A stretch of 39,066 bases of DNA from contig DXEG01000054.1 of the NCBI GenBank assembly GCA_019115125.1, forward strand, positions 1 through 39,066. The letters are read 5' to 3'. Below are positions 26,149 through 34,148 of this stretch, in pieces (position 1 is the stretch's first letter; the number at the start of each line of letters is the position of its first letter). Both the position numbers and the translations under genes were made by a program. Origin of the DNA: Candidatus Blautia faecipullorum. GTDB taxonomy: Bacteria; Bacillota; Clostridia; Lachnospirales; Lachnospiraceae. The notes under the pieces are model-generated. The model made no database searches and was not told the origin of the DNA. It worked only from the letters and a program-made list of their open reading frames with translations.

Positions 26149-27363
26149 TCATATCCCGAAAAGCTCCGCCAGTTTATCCTCTTTCAGCCTGGAGCCGATC
26201 ACGCAGAGACGGCCTGTGTATTCCGGCGCTCCGCCGCGGATCTCTGTTTCCCCGGGAACCATATCAAAATAAATCCAGGTTCCGTCCTCGCAGGGAAGCA
26301 TCCCCTTTGCCCGGAGGATCGTTCCGTATTCCTGGGACTGCGAAAGAGTATCCAGAATTTCTTCCAGCTTCTCATGGGTAAATTTTTTGATCGTCTCACG
26401 TCCCCAGCTTGTGAATACCTCGTCCGCGTGATGGTGGCCGTGATGATGGTCGTGACCGCAGCCACATTCATGATCATGATGATGGTGATGCCCATGATGG
26501 TGGCCGTGTTCTTCCTCATGGTGATGTTCATGCTCATGGCAGCACTCGTGATCATGGCCGTGTTCTTCCTCATGGTGATGTTCATGGCAGCACTCATGAT
26601 CGTGCCCATGCTCTTCTCCATGGTGATGTTCATGGCAGCACTCATGATCGTGGCCGTGCTCCTCTCCATGGTGATGGCCGCAGCCACATTCATGGTCGTG
26701 ATCGTGGCCGTGGACGTGTCCGCACTCCGGGCATACCTCCTCTTCCATCATTTCCTGCTCCAGAGACACCGGATGCTCCATAACCTCAAGGATCTTCTTT
26801 CCGTCCAGCTTGTCGATGGGGGTGGTGATGATCGCCGCCTTGCCGTTGATGCCGCGGAGCAGCTCCATTGCGGCCAGCGCTTTTTCCTCATCTACAATAT
26901 CGGTACGGCTCATAATGATAGCCCCGGCGTATTCCACCTGATTATTGAAGAACTCCCCAAAGTTCCTCATATACATTTTGCATTTCTTGGCGTCCACAAC
27001 CGTGGTATAGCTGTTCAGCACAAGCCCGGTCTCCTCCTGCACTCCCTGCACCGCCTTGATCACATCAGAAAGCTTGCCTACGCCGGAGGGCTCGATCAGG
27101 ATTCTGTCCGGATGATATTTGGCGATCACCTCTTTCAGAGAAGCGCCGAAATCCCCTACCAGAGAGCAGCAGATACATCCTGAATTCATTTCGCGGATCT
27201 CGATACCCGCTTCCTTGAGAAATCCGCCGTCAATACCGATCTCTCCAAATTCATTTTCGATCAGGACCACCTGTTCATCCTGAAAGGCTTCCTTCAGCAG
27301 CTTCTTGATCAATGTGGTTTTTCCGGCCCCGAGAAAGCCGGAAATAATATCTATTTTTGTCAT
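26149..27363 (-). CDS. CobW-family GTP-dependent metallochaperone with His/Cys-rich insert
   Basis: A 404-residue COG0523 protein. It has Walker A GFLGAGKTTLIKK (9-21), ENEFGEIGID, the canonical metal site GCICC (62-66), EPSGVGK, and a NKxD-like site replaced by SRTDIVD. A C-terminal CobW_C domain (about 318-404) follows the insert. Residues 211-312 form an insert with about 47 His and 12 Cys, opened by a CPECG pair and built partly from tandem 16-residue units (GEEHGHDHECCHEHHH). Such inserts store or hand over zinc, nickel or cobalt; zinc (ZNG1/YciC-like) is most likely by family, but the metal is not determined. No nickel or B12 genes are nearby. ATG 27363 follows AGAGGGA. No Zur box was recognised upstream. 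Confidence 0.9.
   Translation of the reverse strand: MTKIDIISGFLGAGKTTLIKKLLKEAFQDEQVVLIENEFGEIGIDGGFLKEAGIEIREMNSGCICCSLVGDFGASLKEVIAKYHPDRILIEPSGVGKLSDVIKAVQGVQEETGLVLNSYTTVVDAKKCKMYMRNFGEFFNNQVEYAGAIIMSRTDIVDEEKALAAMELLRGINGKAAIITTPIDKLDGKKILEVMEHPVSLEQEMMEEEVCPECGHVHGHDHDHECGCGHHHGEEHGHDHECCHEHHHGEEHGHDHECCHEHHHEEEHGHDHECCHEHEHHHEEEHGHHHGHHHHHDHECGCGHDHHHGHHHADEVFTSWGRETIKKFTHEKLEEILDTLSQSQEYGTILRAKGMLPCEDGTWIYFDMVPGETEIRGGAPEYTGRLCVIGSRLKEDKLAELFGI
26428..26733 (-). repeat. In-frame tandem repeat region encoding the His-rich insert
   Basis: About 306 bp made of imperfect 48-bp units, two near-identical and a third extended by two codons, flanked by degenerate His-rich ends. The repeat is visible in the DNA as recurrent GTGATGTTCATGGCAGCAC blocks. 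Replication slippage could change the number of metal-binding units. Confidence 0.8.
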
Positions 27364-27626
27364 AATTCATTCCCTCTATTCTTTTTAACGCGGCTTGACC
27401 AGGAAGCGTCCGAGCCCCCTGGTTATGATTCCCTGTCTATCCTCTGCATGTACCCTTCTTATGGCGGGATATCCGCAGACAGTCCAAAATTCCCCTGAAT
27501 TTCTTCTGCCTGCAGGCGCCCGGCCTCATGGAGAGCTATCCGCAGACAGCCCTGAGCACAGTCTCCGCCAAGTACGACATAACGGGGACATGACTCGTCA
27601 TGCCCCCGCCGTATTTTCTTTCATTA

Positions 27627-27860
27627 TCAGCCGTTGATCATAAAGTTCAGAAGCTTATCAATATCTTCCTTCTCATATGCCACGATCTCCAGTTCCGGGA
27701 TCTCGCCGCCGGAGAAAATATTGGCCAGAGATACATACTGGGACAGTTTGGACTTCAGGTTCAGTCTGTCTCCCTCGCCTGTTACCAGCTCTACCTTGCC
27801 CTTGCAGCTGTCAACTACCTCAAAAAATTTGTCAACGTCTTTAATATTGGATACTTTCAT
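27627..27860 (-). CDS. Small conserved-looking protein of unknown function
   Basis: A 77-residue soluble protein: MKVSNIKDVDKFFEVVDSCK, then GKVELVTGEGDRLNLKSKLSQ and a C-terminal EKEDIDKLLNFM helix, an alpha/beta pattern. It has a strong ribosome-binding site (AAAGGAG) and its own promoter (27935-27963), so it is a real gene. I do not recognise a function. There are no metal-binding or membrane motifs. The 260 bases between it and the CobW gene hold only a pair of 12-bp direct repeats (27471-27482 and 27538-27549). Confidence 0.75.
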   Translation of the reverse strand: MKVSNIKDVDKFFEVVDSCKGKVELVTGEGDRLNLKSKLSQYVSLANIFSGGEIPELEIVAYEKEDIDKLLNFMING

Positions 27861-27934
27861 TTTTATTCTCCTTTCAAAATCAACGATTTACAGTTCTATA
27901 TCTTTTGTTTGTTCCTAACTTATCAGTCGCGTAC

Positions 27935-27963
27935 AGTATAGCGCATATTTCCAGAAATTGCAA
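27935..27963 (-). promoter_or_regulatory. Promoter of the small protein gene
   Basis: On the minus strand, TTGCAA (27963-27958), a 17-nt spacer and TATACT (27940-27935). A weak CAGA/TCTG hairpin followed by six Ts on the same strand (about 27992-28012) lies between this promoter and the glgB stop and may end the glycogen operon. Confidence 0.65.
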
Positions 27964-28026
27964 TGTCCTAATTTGTAAAGAATTCGTTAAAAAACCAGAG
28001 ATTTTCTGTAACTTTCGCTCATTCCA

Positions 28027-29913
28027 TCAATATACGAACACTGCCACTCCATAAGGCGGAAGAGGATAAGCAAAGGAAAACTCCCTGTTGTCACATTCTT
28101 TCTTCTCCGCTTTATAGATCTCCGGCTTATCCAGCATACCCTTTTCCGTCATGATCAGCTTATACTGCTTCTTCCTGGGTACGCCCACGCGGTAATCCGC
28201 CCTTTCCACAGGCGTATAGTTTACCACAAAGAGGAGATTATTTCTCTTCGTGGGGGATTTCCTTACCAGACTGAAAATACTTCTGTCGCCGTCGTTGGGA
28301 TTGATCCACTCAAAGCCCTCCGGATTATTGTCCCCGGCATACAGAGCCGGATACTTTTTGTACATATGGAGCAGCGTCTTTACAAAATCCTGCATATCTT
28401 TGTGGTTTTCCTCGCCCAGAAGATACCAGTCCAGTTCCCTCTCCTCGCTCCATTCCCGAAGCTGGGCGAATTCCTGCCCCATGAAAAGCAGCTTCTTGCC
28501 GGGATGGAAAAACATAAACGCGTAGGCGGCCTTCAGATTCTTGAATTTATCGTCAGGATATCCGGGCATCTTATTCACCATGGAACACTTGAGATGAACC
28601 ACCTCGTCATGGGAAATCACCAGGATATATCTCTCGCTGTAGGCATAGGTCATGGAGAAGGTCATCTTATTGTGATTATATTTACGGAAATAAGGATCCA
28701 GCTTCATATATTCCAGGAAGTCGTTCATCCATCCCATATTCCATTTCAGAGAGAATCCAAGACCTCCGTCCTCGGCCTTTCCGGTAACCATGGGCCATGC
28801 TGTGGATTCCTCGGCGATCATCACGGTGCCGTGATTTCTTCCAAGAACCACTGTATTCAGATGCTTAAAGAATTCGATCGCCTCCAGGTTCTTATTTTCG
28901 CCGTATTTATTTGCCACCCACTGTCCGTCGCTCTTGCCGTAATCCAGATAGAGCATGGAGGCTACCGCGTCCACGCGCAGACCGTCCACATGGCACTCTT
29001 CGATCCAGAAAAGAGCGTTCGCGATGAGGAAGTTTTTCACCTCCGGCTGTCCGTAATTGTAAATCTTGGTTCCCCAGTCAGGATGCTCGCCCTGGCGCGG
29101 ATCCTGATGCTCATATACGGCTGTGCCGTCGAAGTCGGCAAGACCGTGGGCGTCTCTGGGAAAATGTCCCGGAACCCAGTCAAGGATCACGCCGATCTTA
29201 TTCCTGTGAAGGTAGTCCACCAGATATTTAAAATCCTGAGCCGTTCCATAGCGGGAGGTCGGTGCATAATATCCGGTCACCTGATAGCCCCAGGAGCCGT
29301 CGAAGGGATGCTCCGCGATTCCCATCAGCTCTACATGGGTGTATCCCATTTCCTTGACATACTTTACAAGCTCATGGGCGAATTCACGGTAATTATAAAA
29401 GCCGTCCGGATCCTCCTCGGTAATGGGATGCTTCCTCCAGGAGCCGGGATGTACTTCATAGATGGACATAGGAGATGTCTTCTCGTCGAACTCCTGACGG
29501 TTTTTCAGCCACACGGCGTCCTTCCAGACATAATCGGTGATGTCGGTCACCCTGGACGCGGTCCCCGGCCGCATTTCCGACTCATTGGCGTAGGGATCGG
29601 CCTTATAAAGCTTTTCCCCGTGCATGCCCACAATAAAGAATTTATACAGATCTCCGATCTTCGCGCCGGGCACGAACACCTCGAACACGCCTATCGGTCC
29701 TGCCTTTGTCATTGGATTGGCTTCCTCGTCCCAGTCGTTAAAGCTTCCGATCACGGAAACCGACTGCGCTCTGGGCGCCCACACCGCAAAATAGACGCCC
29801 TTTTTCCGTCTCTGGGTAGTGGGATGCGCTCCCAGCTTTTTATAAATATCATAATGGGTCCCCTGCCCGAACAAATACTGATCCAGCTCCGTAAACTGCA
29901 TTTTCTCTCCCAT
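28027..29913 (-). CDS. glgB: 1,4-alpha-glucan branching enzyme
   Basis: A 628-residue GH13 enzyme that introduces alpha-1,6 branches into glycogen. The N-terminal CBM48 contains YFAVWAPRAQSVSVIGSFNDW. The catalytic barrel has DWVPGHFP, DGLRVDAVASMLYLDY (nucleophile Asp), MIAEESTAWPMV (acid/base Glu) and VISHDEVVH (transition-state Asp). A C-terminal all-beta domain ends in PPYGVAVFVY. Length fits the shorter bacterial GlgB type. The start is supported by GGGAGG upstream of ATG 29913. It is the second gene after a GH13 hydrolase, 24 bases apart, under the promoter at 31351-31379. Confidence 0.96.
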   Translation of the reverse strand: MGEKMQFTELDQYLFGQGTHYDIYKKLGAHPTTQRRKKGVYFAVWAPRAQSVSVIGSFNDWDEEANPMTKAGPIGVFEVFVPGAKIGDLYKFFIVGMHGEKLYKADPYANESEMRPGTASRVTDITDYVWKDAVWLKNRQEFDEKTSPMSIYEVHPGSWRKHPITEEDPDGFYNYREFAHELVKYVKEMGYTHVELMGIAEHPFDGSWGYQVTGYYAPTSRYGTAQDFKYLVDYLHRNKIGVILDWVPGHFPRDAHGLADFDGTAVYEHQDPRQGEHPDWGTKIYNYGQPEVKNFLIANALFWIEECHVDGLRVDAVASMLYLDYGKSDGQWVANKYGENKNLEAIEFFKHLNTVVLGRNHGTVMIAEESTAWPMVTGKAEDGGLGFSLKWNMGWMNDFLEYMKLDPYFRKYNHNKMTFSMTYAYSERYILVISHDEVVHLKCSMVNKMPGYPDDKFKNLKAAYAFMFFHPGKKLLFMGQEFAQLREWSEERELDWYLLGEENHKDMQDFVKTLLHMYKKYPALYAGDNNPEGFEWINPNDGDRSIFSLVRKSPTKRNNLLFVVNYTPVERADYRVGVPRKKQYKLIMTEKGMLDKPEIYKAEKKECDNREFSFAYPLPPYGVAVFVY

Positions 29914-29937
29914 TAAAACTACCTCCCTTATCTCGTT

Positions 29938-31290
29938 TTATGCAAAAGCAAAAATCTGGCTCTCATACGGCTGAAGTGTTACACAGAGACTTCCGTTCTC
30001 CACTTTTCCCCGGCTGCCGTCTGTCAGCGGCGTATAGGTTTTTCCCGCCAGAGGCTCCCGGATACGGAGCTCCGCCGGATTCTCGTCGTTGTTCACGGCC
30101 ACCACAACCCCTTCTTCTCCCAGGATCCTGGCAAAAGCATACTGTCTGTTTGTCAGCAGGAGCTCCTGGTATCTGCCTTCGGAAAGAGCCGGCTGCTCTT
30201 TGTGGATCTGTCCAAGAGTCTTTATCCATTCCATGAGCCTGGGATCATCCGGATCCTCCAGAGCCTCTTTAAGGTTCACAGCCGGACGCAGCGGATCGTC
30301 GTTAGCCCCCTCTTTTTTTCCTTTTATTCCCCACTCCGATCCATAATAAATAGATGGTATGCCGGGAAGGGTAAACAGAAGGGTATGCACCGGATAAATG
30401 TGCTCCGCTGTCTTCAGCTTCGACGCGATCCTGTCCACATCATGATTATCCACAAAGGAATAAAGCTTCATCCCCTTATAGATCCCTCCGTTGGCGTCAA
30501 ACTCCCTGCGGATGGTATGGGCGATCTCAAAATAATTATGATCGTTATGGCCTGAATACAATCCCTTATGCAGCTCATAATTTGTCACGGAATCCAGCAT
30601 TTCCGGCTTCACATAGCGGCTGTAGTCGCCGTGGATCACCTCGCCCATCAGCCAGAAATCCTTTTTCCTTTCATTCGTAAAACGTCTCATATCCTCCATA
30701 AAGGAAAATTCCAGGCAGTCCGCGCAGTCAAGGCGGATACCGTCAATATCAAACTCATCGATCCAGAAACCGATCACATCCAGCAGATATTCCCGGACCT
30801 TCGGTTCCCAGAGGTTCAGATTCACAAGCTCAAAGCAGTTTCTCCATGCCTCGTATCCAAAACCGTCATTGTACGGGCTGTTCCACCCGAAATTAATTCC
30901 CTTGTACCAACTGCAGTAAGGGGAATTTTCTCTGTTTTTCTGGATATCCTGAAACGCGAAAAATTCCCGTCCTGTATGGTTGAACACGCCGTCCACCACC
31001 ACCCGGATATCCAGCTCGTGCGCTTCCTCTACAAACCTCTTGAAATCATTGTTGTCTCCCAGTCTTCTGTCCACCTGCCTGTAATCCTTTGTGTCATATC
31101 CATGCGAGGTGGATTCAAACAGAGGACCAATATATATTGCCGTGCATCCAAGATCCCTGACATGGGGCAGCCACTCCATCAGGCTGTCAAACCGGTGTGT
31201 CACTTCTGTCTGCTCGTTTCTTCTCGGCGCCCCTGTCATTCCGATAGGATACATGTGATAAAATACTGCTTCTTCAAACCATCTGCCCAC
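29938..31290 (-). CDS. GH13 alpha-glucan hydrolase (alpha-amylase/neopullulanase type)
   Basis: A 450-residue intracellular GH13 enzyme without signal peptide. Active-site blocks are VVDGVFNHTG, DGIRLDCADCLEF (nucleophile Asp), WLMGEVIHGDY (acid/base Glu) and SFVDNHDVDRI (third Asp), followed by a small C-terminal beta domain. It probably trims alpha-1,4 glucans during glycogen or maltodextrin turnover. The start is GTG 31290: GGAGGG lies seven bases upstream, the protein then begins MGRWFEEAVFYHMYP as in relatives, and the in-frame ATG at 31350 lies inside the promoter -10 box upstream of the predicted transcript start. Cyclomaltodextrinase or pullulanase specificity is possible. Confidence 0.9.
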   Translation of the reverse strand: MGRWFEEAVFYHMYPIGMTGAPRRNEQTEVTHRFDSLMEWLPHVRDLGCTAIYIGPLFESTSHGYDTKDYRQVDRRLGDNNDFKRFVEEAHELDIRVVVDGVFNHTGREFFAFQDIQKNRENSPYCSWYKGINFGWNSPYNDGFGYEAWRNCFELVNLNLWEPKVREYLLDVIGFWIDEFDIDGIRLDCADCLEFSFMEDMRRFTNERKKDFWLMGEVIHGDYSRYVKPEMLDSVTNYELHKGLYSGHNDHNYFEIAHTIRREFDANGGIYKGMKLYSFVDNHDVDRIASKLKTAEHIYPVHTLLFTLPGIPSIYYGSEWGIKGKKEGANDDPLRPAVNLKEALEDPDDPRLMEWIKTLGQIHKEQPALSEGRYQELLLTNRQYAFARILGEEGVVVAVNNDENPAELRIREPLAGKTYTPLTDGSRGKVENGSLCVTLQPYESQIFAFA

Positions 31291-31350
31291 TACGTTGCCC
31301 TCCAGTAATCTGCACATAAAACGTGCTTTTTTAAGTCCTTTTATAGACAT

Positions 31351-31379
31351 ATTATACTAATCTGCACAGTTCCTGTCAA
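31351..31379 (-). promoter_or_regulatory. Perfect sigma-A promoter of the glycogen operon
   Basis: On the minus strand, TTGACA (31379-31374), exactly 17 nt, TATAAT (31356-31351). Transcription should start near 31344, giving a leader of about 54 nt before GTG 31290. Confidence 0.9.
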
Positions 31380-31444
31380 CAAAGGCTCCCCCGATTTTTT
31401 TGGGAAAAAGCGCGCAGACAAACAGAGCGTTTTTATATCATAGG

Positions 31445-31481
31445 AAAAAGGACAGCCTTTCAATTCCAAAAGCTGTCCTTT
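31445..31481 (-). terminator. Intrinsic terminator of the NodB deacetylase gene
   Basis: On the minus strand, AAAGGACAGC (31481-31472) pairs with GCTGTCCTTT (31456-31447), a 10-bp stem that runs into TTTTTCC. It lies 18 bases after the stop codon. Confidence 0.8.
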
Positions 31482-31499
31482 GTGTTTATTATTTCTGTC

Positions 31500-32864
31500 T
31501 CAATAATAATCGCCGCTGTCATCCTCGTAGTATTCTTCGCTTCCGTCGTCATAATACCCGTCGCCGGAGCCGTCGTCAAAGGACTCCTCACTGTAGCCGG
31601 AATCATCGCCGGAGCTCTCGCTTCCGTCACTATAGCTGTCGCTTCCATCGTCAAAGGACTCTTCGCCCTCGCTTCCGTCGGACACATCGCTTCCGTCTCC
31701 GGATTCTCCGGAATCTTCTCCCGATTCGCCGGAGCCTGTGCTGCCTTTATAACCGGCTACCAGTCCGTTCTCTAAAGAGCTGTCCCAGAAATCTGAGTAG
31801 GACGCATACTGAAGCTCCACTCCCTTGGCCTCGGCCAGCTCGCTGACCGTCATCAGCTTGTACCCTTTTTCCACCAGGTCAGGGATCAGCCGGATCGCCG
31901 CCTGGACTGAGGGTTCGTGGATGTCGTGCATCAGGATGATGGAGCCGTCCGTAAGATCGCCGTTCATCACCGCGTTGTAATCCGCGTCCGCGTTCATCAA
32001 CTGCCAGTCCTCCGTATCCAGTGACCACATAAAGAAGGGCTTCTGCACAATATCATATGTCGTCTGGTCTGCCGCGCCGTAAGGAGCCCGGGCTACCGTG
32101 GATGCCTGTCCGCAGGCCTTCACCAGAGCGTCGTCCGTCCTCTGGAACTGGTCGCTCACTTCCTCCGCCGACATATTGAGCAGCGTCTGCTCCGGATGGT
32201 TATAGCTGTGATTGCCGATCTCGCAGCCGATATCAACCATACGCTGTACCGTGGATTCCCACTCGCCGACATTCTGGCCCAGCATGAAGAAGGTTGCGTG
32301 AGCGTTATTTTCTTCCAGACAGTCCAGAAGCTGGTCCGTGTACTCACCCGGCCCGTCGTCAAAGGTCAGGGCGATCCTTGTTTTATGCTGAGACGGGTTA
32401 TAAGATCCGTCCTCGTTAAAATAAAGATCGTCAAATCCGTTGCTTACCCAGCCTGTCTGTATGTATCCGTTATCGTCAAAAGAATAGGTCACGCCGTCTA
32501 TTTCCTGAAAGCCTCCGGCGTAATATGTACCGTCAAAATTCTGATACCATTTTCCGTTTTCATCCTCATGCCATCCGGAAGTCAGATCAGACGCCTTGGT
32601 CAGATCTCCCTGCCCTTTCAGCGGCTTCCGGATAGCCGCATCCGGATCCGCCTCCGCCGTCTCCTTTGTTTCCGCCTGTATCTCCACCGGCTTATCCGCA
32701 TCCTTGCCTCCGATTCCCCGTGCGATCGGAAGAATCACTCCTCTTACCAGAAAAACCACCACCAGGACGGCTCCGATCACATAGACGGCAAGACGCATCA
32801 TCTTCCTGCGCCTTAACTGACGCTGTTTTTTGCGCATCCTCTCGCGCAAGACCCGCTTATCCAT
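31500..32864 (-). CDS. Membrane-anchored NodB polysaccharide deacetylase with wall-binding repeats
   Basis: A 454-residue protein beginning MDKRVLRERMRKKQ at ATG 32864 (ribosome-binding site AGGTGGG). A very basic cytoplasmic start leads to one TM helix (about 24-48). About two choline-binding-type wall repeats follow (GWHEDENGKWYQNFDG, GWVSNGFDDLYFNEDG). A complete NodB domain (about 165-375) contains TFDDGP (metal Asp), HSYNHP (metal His pair), RAPYGA and LMHDIH (catalytic His). The last roughly 80 residues are an Asp/Ser/Gly/Tyr-only tail. It should remove N-acetyl groups from peptidoglycan or another wall polymer outside the membrane, giving lysozyme resistance as in PgdA-type enzymes. 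Its promoter is at 32960-32988. Confidence 0.88.
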   Translation of the reverse strand: MDKRVLRERMRKKQRQLRRRKMMRLAVYVIGAVLVVVFLVRGVILPIARGIGGKDADKPVEIQAETKETAEADPDAAIRKPLKGQGDLTKASDLTSGWHEDENGKWYQNFDGTYYAGGFQEIDGVTYSFDDNGYIQTGWVSNGFDDLYFNEDGSYNPSQHKTRIALTFDDGPGEYTDQLLDCLEENNAHATFFMLGQNVGEWESTVQRMVDIGCEIGNHSYNHPEQTLLNMSAEEVSDQFQRTDDALVKACGQASTVARAPYGAADQTTYDIVQKPFFMWSLDTEDWQLMNADADYNAVMNGDLTDGSIILMHDIHEPSVQAAIRLIPDLVEKGYKLMTVSELAEAKGVELQYASYSDFWDSSLENGLVAGYKGSTGSGESGEDSGESGDGSDVSDGSEGEESFDDGSDSYSDGSESSGDDSGYSEESFDDGSGDGYYDDGSEEYYEDDSGDYY

Positions 32865-32906
32865 TATTTCCCACCTGTATATTTCTGTATTATTCCTGTA
32901 CTGCAT

Positions 32907-32940
32907 CTGACCGCCGCGTATTACTCTGTCCGGCGGTCAG
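32907..32940. repeat. Perfect 10-bp stem-loop in the deacetylase 5' leader
   Basis: CTGACCGCCG (32907-32916) and CGGCGGTCAG (32931-32940) flank a 14-nt loop. It lies between the predicted transcript start (about 32953) and the ribosome-binding site of the NodB gene, with no U-tract on the minus strand. It could influence mRNA stability or be the end of nagA transcripts. Confidence 0.65.
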
Positions 32941-32959
32941 ATTAGAATGTCTTTTTTTT

Positions 32960-32988
32960 ATCATACTTTATTTGTCTGCAAAATACAA
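32960..32988 (-). promoter_or_regulatory. Promoter of the NodB deacetylase gene
   Basis: On the minus strand, TTGTAT (32988-32983), a 17-nt spacer and TATGAT (32965-32960), downstream of nagA. Confidence 0.6.
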
Positions 32989-33017
32989 TAGCTCATTCTG
33001 ATTCTTTTTCGTATTAT

Positions 33018-34121
33018 CTAAATAACTCTCTTCAGCTCGAGATTTTCCGTTACAAGAAGAATATCCGCTTCCTTTCCCACGCTGAGGGAGCCTACCTGAT
33101 CGTATATGCCGATGCTCTTTGCCGGGTTCCTGGTCGCCGCGAAGATCGCCTGGTCTACAGGGATTTTGAATTCCACAGCCTTACGCATACAGTCAAAAAG
33201 ATTCGTGGCGGATCCGGCGATCGTGCCGTCCTCAAGTGTGGCCAGCCGGTCTTTCATGATCACCTTCTGTCCGCCCAACTCGTAAACGCCGTCGTCCATT
33301 CCCACAGCTCTCATGGAATCGCTGATCAGGATCATCCTCTCCGGCCCAAACAGCCGGAAAGCAATACGCACCGCGGACGGATGGATATGATATCCGTCGC
33401 AGATCAGCTCCGCCATACACAGGGGATCATCCACAGCCGCCCCGATCAGTCCCGGTTCCCTGTGGGCCAGCGGAGGCATGGCATTATAGAGGTGGGTCAG
33501 ATGGTGGGCTCCCAGCTCCATAGCCTTTGCGGAGCAGTCATAATCCGCGGCCGTGTGGCCCAGAGAGACGCATACTTCGTCATGGACCTCCCGGATAAAC
33601 TCCATCGCCCCTTCTGCATTGGGCGCCACCGTTACCAGCTTCACTCTGTTGCCGGAGAGCCTGTTCAGCTCACGGAAATACTCCGCGTCAGGACGGCAGA
33701 TCCATTCCTCCACATGAGCTCCCTTCTTCCTGGGATCCAGAAACGGCCCCTCCATATTGATTCCTCTTACCGCGGCCATATCCTCCCCGCTTCCAGCGTC
33801 ACGGATACTGTTAAAAATCTTCTCAAGACGCTCCTTGGGAAGAGTCATGGAGGTGGGACAATAGGAGGTAATTCCGCTGCGGCGCTCATATCTGAGGATC
33901 TCCTTCAGTCCCTCCGGGTCTCCGTCAGAAAAATCATAGCCATAGGCTCCGTGGCTGTGGATGTCCACAAGCCCCGGGATCACCAGAAGTCCCTCCGCGT
34001 CTGTGACGGTTTTATCTGTTACCTTGTCCTCTGAATCAACTAATCTGTGGTTTTCAATATAAAGTGTTTCCCTGCGGAATGTTCCGTCCTCCTGAAAAAC
34101 AGCTCCATTCTTCAGAATCAT
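33018..34121 (-). CDS. nagA: N-acetylglucosamine-6-phosphate deacetylase
   Basis: A 367-residue amidohydrolase-fold enzyme converting GlcNAc-6-P to glucosamine-6-P and acetate in the cytoplasm. Visible sites are VDIHSHGAYGYDF (HxH), NMEGPFLDPRKKGAH (metal Glu), SLGHTAAD (metal His), THLYNAMPPLAHREPG (metal and substrate His) and LISDSMRA (catalytic Asp). Length is normal. AAGGGGG precedes ATG 34121. No nagB or PTS gene is adjacent; it lies among wall-deacetylase and foldase genes, suggesting a part in amino-sugar recycling from the cell wall. It starts 28 bases after the foldase gene and may be co-transcribed with it. Confidence 0.95.
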   Translation of the reverse strand: MILKNGAVFQEDGTFRRETLYIENHRLVDSEDKVTDKTVTDAEGLLVIPGLVDIHSHGAYGYDFSDGDPEGLKEILRYERRSGITSYCPTSMTLPKERLEKIFNSIRDAGSGEDMAAVRGINMEGPFLDPRKKGAHVEEWICRPDAEYFRELNRLSGNRVKLVTVAPNAEGAMEFIREVHDEVCVSLGHTAADYDCSAKAMELGAHHLTHLYNAMPPLAHREPGLIGAAVDDPLCMAELICDGYHIHPSAVRIAFRLFGPERMILISDSMRAVGMDDGVYELGGQKVIMKDRLATLEDGTIAGSATNLFDCMRKAVEFKIPVDQAIFAATRNPAKSIGIYDQVGSLSVGKEADILLVTENLELKRVI

Positions 34122-34148
34122 AGCTCTGCCCCCTTCCGTTTATTTCCG

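Noticed and set aside
26199..26693. Repetitive Met/Thr-rich 164-codon frame antiparallel in phase to the His-rich insert
   Set aside because: It is the shifted-frame shadow of the His-codon repeats of the CobW gene; long frames there are a by-product of the repeat.
26428..26733. CRISPR array
   Set aside because: The repeats are contiguous in-frame His/Cys codons without unique spacers; no cas genes nearby.
25492..27183. 563-codon plus-strand open frame opposite the CobW genes
   Set aside because: The opposite strand codes two clear GTPases with motifs and ribosome-binding sites; the plus frame has no family features and its membrane-like stretch derives from the His repeats read backwards.
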